DNA from: Sinorhizobium meliloti
GTDB taxonomy: Bacteria > Pseudomonadota > Alphaproteobacteria > Rhizobiales > Rhizobiaceae
Length of the DNA: 64,000 nucleotides
Assembly: GCF_035610345.1 (NCBI RefSeq)
Contig: NZ_CP141213.1
Location: 1,674,001 to 1,738,000, forward strand
Direction: 5' to 3'
The notes under the pieces are model-generated. The model worked only from the letters and a program-made list of their open reading frames with translations. It ran no database searches and was not told the origin of the DNA. The position numbers and the translations under genes were made by a program. Below, piece by piece: positions 53,990-61,421 of this stretch (position 1 is its first letter; every line of letters begins with the position of its first letter).

Positions 53990-55771
53990 GTGCTGCCGGC
54001 ACAGATGCTTGCAAGGACACGGCCCGGAGCCCGTGGAACCCTACTCTTCAACTCGTGCTGCCGATCATTGAATGGTCCTTCGGATGTTGGCGGACGGCGC
54101 CGCGGCCAGTTCCTCGTCAGCCTCATAGCGCTCGTCACCAACGTGGTCTGGTTCGGACGGGTCAGCATCGAAGAAAGCTCGATTGCGCAGGTCGTCTTCT
54201 CTCCCTGGATGGTCTTCATCCCCGCTGTCGGCGGGCTCGTCATTGGTCTGATGGCGCGCTTCGGCTCGGAGAAGATCCGAGGCCACGGCATTCCCGAGGC
54301 GATTGAAGCGATCCTCATCGGCGGCAGCCGGATGTCCGCGAAAGTCGCCGTGCTGAAGCCGCTGTCGTCTGCCCTCTCGATCGGCACGGGTGGGCCATTC
54401 GGCGCCGAAGGACCGATCATCATGACCGGCGGTGCGATAGGATCGTTGTTCGCCCAGTTCTTTCACATGAGCGCCGCGGAACGCAAGACACTGCTGGTAG
54501 CCGGCGCGGCAGCGGGCATGACCGCCATTTTCGGTTCGCCCATCGCAGCGGTGATGCTGGCGGTGGAGTTGCTTCTGTTCAAATGGAAGCCGCGCAGCTT
54601 CATTCCGGTCGCCGGCTCGGCATGCGTGACGATCGCCTGGCGCCCGCTGCTCTTCGGCGCCGGCCCGCTCTTTCCGACGCAGTTCGATCTGCAGCTCCCT
54701 TGGTGGAATATCCTGCTTTGCGCAGGGATCGGCATCATTGCCGGCCTGCAATCTGGCCTCCTCACTACCCTTCTTTACAGGATTGAAGACGGGTTCGAAC
54801 GCTTGCCGTTCCATTGGATGTGGTGGCCGGCCCTCGGTGGGCTTGCGATTGGGCTTGGCGGGATGGTTGAACCCCGCGCGCTCGGAGTTGGATATGATGT
54901 GATCGAAGGGCTGCTGAACAGCAGCATTCCGGCCTCGACGGTGGTGAGCATTCTCCTGGTCAAAGCCGCCATCTGGCTCGTGGCTCTTTCATCCGGTACG
55001 TCCGGAGGCGTGCTCGCCCCGTTGCTTATTCTTGGCGGTGCCGTTGGATGGCTGTTCGGTTTGCCACTTCCAGGCGAACCGGGGTTTTGGGCGCTTCTCG
55101 GTATGGCCGCAATGATGGGGGGAACAATGCGGGCGCCGTTGACCGGAACGTTCTTCGCCATGGAGATTACCGGCGATGTCGCGACGCTCATCCCCCTGCT
55201 GGCGGCCACCGTCGCTGCCTATGCGGTGATGGTCCTGCTGCTCCGCCGTTCTATACTGACGGAGAAGATTGCCCGCAGGGGCCAGCACATCACCCGCGAG
55301 TATGGCGTTGATCCTTTCGAGTTCACGCGCGCCCGCGACATCATGGTCAAAGCCGTGGAAACCTTACCGGCGACAATGACCGTCGCGGAGGCCAGCACGC
55401 ATTTCGGGTCGACGGACAAGGCACATCGCGTCTATCCCGTCATCGAAGAAGGCGGCGTGCTGATCGGTGTCGTTTCACGCGCCGATGCGCTGAGATGGGA
55501 GCGGGAGGCTGATGCAGGAGCCGAGACATTGAAGGACAAAGTGTCCGACACGTCCATTCCGGTGGGGCATCCGGACGACGACACCGTCGGCCACATCGCA
55601 GACATCATGATCGCGGCCGATGCGGCGCGCATACCCATCACCGATCTCGCCTCCGGTGTGCTGGTGGGCCTCGTCTCCCGGAAAGATCTTCTTCGCCTCA
55701 GGCTGTCCCAGAAGTCCGCGGAGCTGGAGCGGCGACCGTATTTGGGGATAAGCGAGGAACTGCCTGATTAA
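53990..55771 (+). CDS. CLC chloride channel/antiporter with CBS domains, abnormal N-terminus
   Basis: The 593-aa frame carries a CLC core from about residue 43 (LVSLIALVTNVVWFGR): GLMARFGSEKIRGHGIPEA, LSIGTGGPFGAEGPIIMTGG (with the gating Glu in GAEGP), AAGMTAIFGSPIAAVMLAVE, then LSSGTSGGVLAPLLILGGAV and TGTFFAMEITGD. Two CBS domains follow (residues 450-575). The first 40 residues do not look like the usual first membrane helix of CLCs; a neighbouring frame near 54090 gives LADGAAA, which fits better. A frameshift or a recent join near 54105 is likely. The true start is therefore unclear; GTG 53990 is the longest option. Confidence 0.82.
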   Translation: MLPAQMLARTRPGARGTLLFNSCCRSLNGPSDVGGRRRGQFLVSLIALVTNVVWFGRVSIEESSIAQVVFSPWMVFIPAVGGLVIGLMARFGSEKIRGHGIPEAIEAILIGGSRMSAKVAVLKPLSSALSIGTGGPFGAEGPIIMTGGAIGSLFAQFFHMSAAERKTLLVAGAAAGMTAIFGSPIAAVMLAVELLLFKWKPRSFIPVAGSACVTIAWRPLLFGAGPLFPTQFDLQLPWWNILLCAGIGIIAGLQSGLLTTLLYRIEDGFERLPFHWMWWPALGGLAIGLGGMVEPRALGVGYDVIEGLLNSSIPASTVVSILLVKAAIWLVALSSGTSGGVLAPLLILGGAVGWLFGLPLPGEPGFWALLGMAAMMGGTMRAPLTGTFFAMEITGDVATLIPLLAATVAAYAVMVLLLRRSILTEKIARRGQHITREYGVDPFEFTRARDIMVKAVETLPATMTVAEASTHFGSTDKAHRVYPVIEEGGVLIGVVSRADALRWEREADAGAETLKDKVSDTSIPVGHPDDDTVGHIADIMIAADAARIPITDLASGVLVGLVSRKDLLRLRLSQKSAELERRPYLGISEELPD

Positions 55772-56069
55772 GGAGGTGACATCTGTACACGGCCTGCCTT
55801 CAGGACTTCTTCATAGACCAGTTCGGTGCGGCAGGGAGGCCTGGTTTATGGCGAGAACATGACCTTGCCGAAGAACTATAGCCGCACCTCTCGAGAATAA
55901 TGGGCCTGCCATCTCGTCCGAGCCCTAAGGTTATAGCCGCCGCAGTTTGTCTCGACCGCCCCTATCGGTTCGATGAAATGAGACATAGTCGACCGAATGG
56001 CACCATGATACGCAACTACCGAACGGATTTATCCATGCTACAATCTTTCGAATTGCACAGTGGTCGGCA

Positions 56070-56825
56070 ATGCACTGGATGATGGAAACGTTGCTCGCTT
56101 TGACTGTTGCGCCCGCCCAGATGACAGCGGCGCCACCTGCGCAAGTGGATGTCGAGCTGCTGCTGGCGGTCGACGTCTCCGCCTCGATGGACATCGAAGA
56201 GGCACGTACACAGCGCTTGGGCTATGTCGAGGCACTTAAGCATCCGGATTTCATCAACGCGGTGAAAAGCGGAATGCTCGGTCGTATTGCCATCGGCTAC
56301 TACGAATGGTCCGGGGCGGTGAACCTACAGTCCGTCGTCCAGTGGCAGCTGATAGACGACGCCGAAGACGCGCAAAGGTTCGCCGAGAAAGTCGATAAGC
56401 CCGTCACAGGCTCGCGTCGCGGCACTTCTCTCTCTAATGCGATCCTATTCGGTACCCAATCAATCGACTCGAATGCATTTTCCGGAGCCCGTCGCGTTCT
56501 GGACTTATCGGGCGACGGCCCGAACAATTCCGGGCCCGCCGTCGCACCCGCCCGTGCCGCCGCATTGGAACGAGGCATCGTCATAAACGGTCTCGCCGTA
56601 CTGATCCGTCCCTCTGTCTCCCTTACTCCGTTAGATCAATACTACAAAAATTGCGTTGTCGGCGGGCCGGGATCTTTCGTGCTGCCCGTTCACGAGCCTG
56701 AGGATTTTGCCATAGCGATACGGCAAAAACTCATCCTGGAAGTGAGCGGCGTGGCACCTTCAGTCTCCGCACTGCCCACCGCTGGTGAAGACACCGCTGA
56801 GTGCACTTTCCCATTTTGGCAATGA
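56070..56825 (+). CDS. DUF1194 von Willebrand factor A-like protein
   Basis: The 251-aa protein has a signal-like start (TLLALTVAPAQMTAAPPAQ) and the DUF1194/VWA core: VDVELLLAVDVSASMDIEEA (MIDAS-type DxSxS), RIAIGYYEWSGAVNLQSVVQ, GSRRGTSLSNAILFGTQSID and RRVLDLSGDGPNNSG, ending with IRQKLILEVSG. It should be secreted and bind metal, with unknown partner. It is preceded by about 300 bp without a gene. Confidence 0.9.
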   Translation: MHWMMETLLALTVAPAQMTAAPPAQVDVELLLAVDVSASMDIEEARTQRLGYVEALKHPDFINAVKSGMLGRIAIGYYEWSGAVNLQSVVQWQLIDDAEDAQRFAEKVDKPVTGSRRGTSLSNAILFGTQSIDSNAFSGARRVLDLSGDGPNNSGPAVAPARAAALERGIVINGLAVLIRPSVSLTPLDQYYKNCVVGGPGSFVLPVHEPEDFAIAIRQKLILEVSGVAPSVSALPTAGEDTAECTFPFWQ

Positions 56826-56891
56826 GATGTCATCGCCCCGCAGGAACCTCCCCTCCCCTTCAGTCACTCGCGCCGAACTGCAATCATGGGC

Positions 56892-57149
56892 TCTCGATGA
56901 GGAAGCTGAGCGCTGTGTTCTGACCTCTACATCGCCGGCCAAGATCGCGCGCCTTCTCCTGATGCGATGCCTCCCGAGACCCGAACCGGAGGCCACGAGC
57001 CGTGGCAATTCAAGGTGCTCCGCGCAATCACTTGAGATATGGATGAGGTCGTCGCTTCGGAACCGGAGAGCCTGCCCACACCCGCAGTCCGACCCTCCCC
57101 CTACGCCGGCTCTGCTAGCCGGAGTAGCCATCGCCGTTGCCGGACCGGA
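56892..57149. repeat. dispersed repeat, copy B
   Basis: Partner of copy A (45047-45313), in the same orientation. In this copy the minus strand is open across the whole repeat within a 204-aa frame (56760-57374) that contains CGCGQALRFRSDDLIHISSD and CAEHLELPR. That frame has no good ribosome site, overlaps the end of the DUF1194 gene, and has no known relatives, so it is not called as a gene. Confidence 0.7.
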
Positions 57150-57499
57150 GATGCTCCGAAGCTTCGACCCCGCATCCGAGGCGGAGGAATCAGTGCCGTA
57201 ATGCTGATTGTCGCTGGCAAGAGTTTCATCCTGTTCTGATCGCCGCTCCGCGACAAATTGAAAGAGCTCACACGTGACCGCCGCGCGCGGGCTGTACGCG
57301 CAAAGCTGCTCGCGAGGGAGGACCCCAAGCTCCTCAGGCAAGGCTTTCAAAAGGCAAATCGCCGAAATCAGCATGGGCCCGTTCTCGCAGAAGCGTTGAT
57401 GTCAGCTCAGTATGAACGCCGTGAATGTCAGCAGACGTATTTGAGGCGCTGTGAGTTCCCAAATCTGTTAGAGTTTAGCAGAGGATCGGAGCATCGCAG
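57150..57499. other. gene-free stretch before the LuxR regulator
   Basis: About 350 bp with no supported gene. It should hold the promoter of the regulator at 57500. Confidence 0.35.
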
Positions 57500-59155
57500 A
57501 TGGGCCCCCATCAACAGCGGTCGGAGCGTCGTGTCTCTGGGGCGATCGATCACCTCGGCCTCGGGCGCGATGCTTATCAGCGGCGGGCATGGTCCGACGC
57601 CTATCGGTGGCTTTCGCGTGCCGACGAAAAGGCCCCACTTGACCCAGAGGATGTCGAACGATTGGCGATTTCGGCCTATCTGGCCGGCCGAGACGACGAG
57701 TACCTGCAAGCCCTGGATCGCGCCCATCATTGCTATCTTGATGCTGAGGACTGCGTTCGCGCGGCGCGGGCCGCATTTTGGTTGGGGTTGCGCCTGGCGT
57801 TTCGTGGAGAAGTCGGTCCGGCGACCGGGTGGTTTGGTCGGGCCGAGCGACTGCTACAGCGCGAGGGGAAAGCCTGCGTCGAAGAAGGCTATCTCCTGCT
57901 TCCCGCCGCGGAGCAGCAGCTTAACGCCGGCGATGCCGAGACCGCCTACGCCACCGCTGCGCGAGCAGTCGAAATCGGCGACCGCTTCGCGGACGCCGAC
58001 CTCAGCGCCTGCGCCCGCCATTTGCAGGGCCGGGCCCTCATCTTGCAGGGACAAGTGGCGAGAGGTCTCGCTCTTCTTGATGAGGCGATGGTCGCTGTTA
58101 CCGCCGGAGAACTATCTCCGATCATGACCGGTCTGGTCTACTGTAGTGTGGTCGAGGCCTGCCAGCAGATCTATGCCGTGGATCGCGCCCGCGAATGGAC
58201 GGCCGCATTGTCTGCGTGGTGTGCCGGGCAATTGCAATTGGTCACCTTCACGGGCACATGCCTTGTTCACCGCGCCGAGATCATGCAGACGAACGGCGCG
58301 TGGCGGGAGGCAATCGAGGAGGCTCGCCGCGCATGCACGGCACCTTCGCCGGGATCGGGGCACCACCCCCCTGCGGCAGCTTTTTACCAAGAGGCGGAGA
58401 TACACCGCCTGCGCGGTGCGTTTACTGAAGCCGAGGAGGCATATCGTCAGGCGAGCCGGCTGGGGTGGGAACCGCTACCGGGTCTGGCCCTGTTGCGGCT
58501 TGCGCAGGGGCGCACCGAAACGGCCGTGAACGCGATCAAGCGTGCCTTGGGCACCACCATAAATCGGCTGCAGCGGACGAAGCTCCTGCCCGCCTATATC
58601 GAAATCATGATTGGCGCCGGCGATTTCGAGCCTGCGTGCGACGCCTGCCGCGAACTGGAAGAATGCGCCGATTACTTCCAGACTTCGATGCTGCGAGCGA
58701 TGGCCGCCCACGCGACCGGTGCGGTCCATTTGGCGAAAGGCGATCCTCAGGACGCCCTTGCTGCGCTACGACGTGCCTTCGAGCTTTGGCTGCGGGTCGA
58801 AGCGCCGTACCATGCCGCGCGCGCGCGCAAGCTCATCGGGCTCGCCTGTGACGCACTCGGAGATGAGGAGAGCGCAACGCTAGAGTTGACCGCCGCTCGG
58901 GAGGCGTTCGAGCAGCTAGGCGCCGCACCCGATATCGCCGGCATGGTTCTCCCGATGCACGTTCACGGCTTGACACGGCGCGAACTACAGGTGCTGCGGC
59001 TGGTGGCGAGCGGCGAGCCGAACAAGAAGATCGCGGCTGAGCTCCGTCTCAGCCAAAGGACCATTGATCGGCACGTCAGCAACATTCTCAGTAAGCTCGA
59101 TGTCTCGTCGCGAGCGGCCGCGACCGCGTGGGCCTACAAGCACAGACTTGTTTGA
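57500..59155 (+). CDS. TPR-type LuxR family transcriptional regulator
   Basis: The 551-aa protein consists of about 480 residues of TPR-like helical repeats (for example AYRWLSRADEKAPLDPEDVE, AYLAGRDDEYLQALDRAHHC, RLRGAFTEAEEAYRQASRLG, LAKGDPQDALAALRRAFELW) and a C-terminal LuxR/GerE HTH (GLTRRELQVLRLVASGEPNK, SQRTIDRHVSNILSKLDVSS). It lacks the AAA ATPase of full LAL/MalT regulators, so it is like the C-terminal half of one. The next gene starts 132 bp downstream, with a dyad between them, and is a likely target. Confidence 0.92.
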   Translation: MGPHQQRSERRVSGAIDHLGLGRDAYQRRAWSDAYRWLSRADEKAPLDPEDVERLAISAYLAGRDDEYLQALDRAHHCYLDAEDCVRAARAAFWLGLRLAFRGEVGPATGWFGRAERLLQREGKACVEEGYLLLPAAEQQLNAGDAETAYATAARAVEIGDRFADADLSACARHLQGRALILQGQVARGLALLDEAMVAVTAGELSPIMTGLVYCSVVEACQQIYAVDRAREWTAALSAWCAGQLQLVTFTGTCLVHRAEIMQTNGAWREAIEEARRACTAPSPGSGHHPPAAAFYQEAEIHRLRGAFTEAEEAYRQASRLGWEPLPGLALLRLAQGRTETAVNAIKRALGTTINRLQRTKLLPAYIEIMIGAGDFEPACDACRELEECADYFQTSMLRAMAAHATGAVHLAKGDPQDALAALRRAFELWLRVEAPYHAARARKLIGLACDALGDEESATLELTAAREAFEQLGAAPDIAGMVLPMHVHGLTRRELQVLRLVASGEPNKKIAAELRLSQRTIDRHVSNILSKLDVSSRAAATAWAYKHRLV

Positions 59156-59250
59156 ATATCCGGCGCGGCCAAGTGGGTGAAATTACCCATATCCCCATCC
59201 CGTAAATTGAGCGATTCGCCCGAAGCGGCGGTTCTTCTTTCGACGTAGGA

Positions 59251-59269
59251 TCTTCTCAAGCTGAGAAGA
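59251..59269. promoter_or_regulatory. candidate operator dyad
   Basis: TCTTCTC-AAGCT-GAGAAGA is a perfect 7-bp inverted repeat with a 5-bp centre, about 19 bp before the ATG of the hydrolase-methyltransferase gene. It could be a LuxR-type binding site or a translational hairpin in the leader. Confidence 0.45.
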
Positions 59270-59287
59270 GGACCTCTGGAGGACGCC

Positions 59288-61051
59288 ATGATTACGAGCG
59301 ATGCGGGAATGGGTCCGCGACAAGAAGATGCCGCACGGGAACGCACACCAACGACTGGAGGTCCTCGCGAACGGCTGCTCGCCGGCGTTTCGGTATCCGA
59401 GAAAACCCTGCGTCTGGCCGGCATCTCGACGGCGGTGCTGGACGGCGGCGCTGGACCGCCGATCATGTTGCTGCATGGTCCAGGAGAACATGCGGCCAAG
59501 TGGCTGCGGATCATCCCGGACCTGATCAAGACTTATCACGTCATCGCACCGGACCTACCGGGGCACGGAGCGTCCGAAATAACCGACGGTCCGATCGATG
59601 CCGATCGCGCGCTCGCTTGGCTCGGCGAATTGATCGAGAGCGTCTGCCCGACGCCCCCCGTTTTGGTAGGCCAGATCCTCGGCGGTGCCATTGCAGCGCG
59701 TTTCGCTGCCGCCAATAGCAATCGGCTGCGCTGCCTGGTGTTGTCTGATGCGCTCGGCCTTGCTCCCTTTCAGCCAGTGCCGGAGTTCGGGGCTGCGCTC
59801 ATGGCGTTCGTCACGCATCCGAACGAGGAAAACCATGACCGCCTTTGGCAACGCTGCGCATACGACCTGGATACTCTGCGTGACCGCATGGGGGAGAGCT
59901 GGGATCGGCTAAGGGCGTACAACCTCGATCGGGCCCAAGTGCCGGGCCTCAAGCCAATCCAGCAGAGTTTGATGGAGCAGTTTGGGCTTCCGGCCATCAC
60001 AGCAGCCGAACTGTCACGAATCTCCGTTCCCACGATCTTGATTTGGGGACGGCACGATCTCGCCACACCACTGCCTGTCGCCGAAGCCGCGAGTGCCCGC
60101 TACGGCTGGCCGCTGCACGTTATCGACAATGCGGCCGATGACCCCCCTATCGAACAGCCCGACGCCTTCTGTCGCACGCTGCGCGCCGCTTTGCGAGAGA
60201 CTGTTGAAGCAGCATCCGAAACGGGCCTAGCACCAGCTAGTACTCGAGACGAGTGGGATCGAATCGCGCCGGGCTATGACCGGACCAACACCGAGACGCA
60301 AATGTGGCTCGGGAGCGAGGGGCTGCGCCGGGCCGGGCTCCGCGCAGGAATGAAGTTCCTGGACGTGGCGTCCGGCAGTGGTGCGCTCAGCATCCCGGCA
60401 GCACGGAGCGGCGCCGAGACGTTCGCCATCGATCAGTCAACCGTGATGCTGGAACTGCTCGGAGAGCGCGCGAACAAGGAAGCGCTTCGGATCGAGACGC
60501 TAGTAATGGATGGCCACGCCCTCGTGTTCCACGATAACAGCTTCGACATCGCCGGATCGCAGTTCGGCGTTATGCTGTTTCCGGACATGCCGAGGGGCAT
60601 CCGGGAAATGGCGCGGGTTGTCAGACCGGGCGGACGAGTACTGGTCATCGCCTATGGCGATCCACATCAGATCGATTTCCTCGGGTTCTTCGTGCGGGCC
60701 GTCCAGTCGGTTCGTCCGAACTTCGAAGGTCCTCCCATGAACCCACCGCCGCTGCCATTCCAACTCAGAAATCCGGAAAGGCTATGCCAAGAGCTTACGG
60801 CCGCCGGGCTGAGGGAGGTTAGCGTCGAGACGATCACGGAGAGCACGGCCTTCAGAACCGGCGATGAGCTGTGGGACTGGATTGTATGGAGCAACCCGAT
60901 CGTCGAAGAGGTGCTCGGCGATCTCGAACTGCGTGAAAGTGAGCGCGGTACGATCCGTCGGACGCTCAATCGAATGGTTCGCGACCGGGCCGATGACGGC
61001 GGCTCGGCCGTCCTCACCAATCCGATCAACGTCGGAATCGGGGTGAAGTGA
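59288..61051 (+). CDS. alpha/beta-hydrolase (inactive-looking) fused to SAM methyltransferase
   Basis: The 587-aa protein joins two enzymes. Residues 40-300 form an alpha/beta-hydrolase fold (PIMLLHGPGEHAAKW, VIAPDLPGHGAS, ILIWGRHDLATP). The nucleophile elbow reads VGQILGG with Ile130 where Ser is expected, and the catalytic His position near the family motif GHxPxxExP reads D284-D285-PPIEQPDAF, so two of three catalytic residues are gone. Residues 310-560 form a class I methyltransferase (FLDVASGSGALSIPAA, VVRPGGRVLVIAYGD). GGAGG precedes the ATG. It may methylate a small molecule held by the dead hydrolase domain; this is speculation. Confidence 0.9.
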   Translation: MITSDAGMGPRQEDAARERTPTTGGPRERLLAGVSVSEKTLRLAGISTAVLDGGAGPPIMLLHGPGEHAAKWLRIIPDLIKTYHVIAPDLPGHGASEITDGPIDADRALAWLGELIESVCPTPPVLVGQILGGAIAARFAAANSNRLRCLVLSDALGLAPFQPVPEFGAALMAFVTHPNEENHDRLWQRCAYDLDTLRDRMGESWDRLRAYNLDRAQVPGLKPIQQSLMEQFGLPAITAAELSRISVPTILIWGRHDLATPLPVAEAASARYGWPLHVIDNAADDPPIEQPDAFCRTLRAALRETVEAASETGLAPASTRDEWDRIAPGYDRTNTETQMWLGSEGLRRAGLRAGMKFLDVASGSGALSIPAARSGAETFAIDQSTVMLELLGERANKEALRIETLVMDGHALVFHDNSFDIAGSQFGVMLFPDMPRGIREMARVVRPGGRVLVIAYGDPHQIDFLGFFVRAVQSVRPNFEGPPMNPPPLPFQLRNPERLCQELTAAGLREVSVETITESTAFRTGDELWDWIVWSNPIVEEVLGDLELRESERGTIRRTLNRMVRDRADDGGSAVLTNPINVGIGVK

Positions 61052-61421
61052 ACGCGTCGTAGGGTCCGCGGAATAGGCGAGGCATGCCGTTCTGGAGGGT
61101 TACCGACAGAGGTGTGTGCCAGAGAGTTTCCTTCAATTGGGACCTCCCTCTCGGATACTCGCATGGCTCATCGCGTAGCTGGGCAGACTCATCGGCGCCC
61201 CCATCAACATTTCTCTGGGTTCGGCAAGACGCTTACGGGCGCGGCTGCTCACCTCTCCCCTATTTGATTTGATTTGATTTTTGGACCAGTCTTGGCGACC
61301 CGCCAGCGTCGTTTTGTTCACCCTGCTTGCCCGTTTTCCCTTACGGGTCCATTCTCATTTTTCCTATTGGGATGCTTAGGGAACCGGTCCAAGGCTATCG
61401 ATGGGTCTACGGGGTTGATCG
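61052..61421. other. gene-free stretch with TGATT repeats
   Basis: About 370 bp with no supported gene before the cyclase. A run of TTTGA/TGATT units (TTTGATTTGATTTGATTTTT) lies at about 61262-61281. It probably holds the cyclase promoter. Confidence 0.4.

Noticed and set aside
51630..54020. Very long minus-strand open frame (796 codons) opposite the TRAP genes
   Set aside because: It is the antisense of dctP and the end of dctM, which are clear genes with good ribosome sites; high GC at third codon positions leaves antisense frames open. It resembles no protein family.
56760..57374. Minus-strand 204-codon frame over repeat copy B
   Set aside because: No ribosome site, overlap with the DUF1194 gene, and interrupted in copy A; mentioned only as evidence on the repeat.
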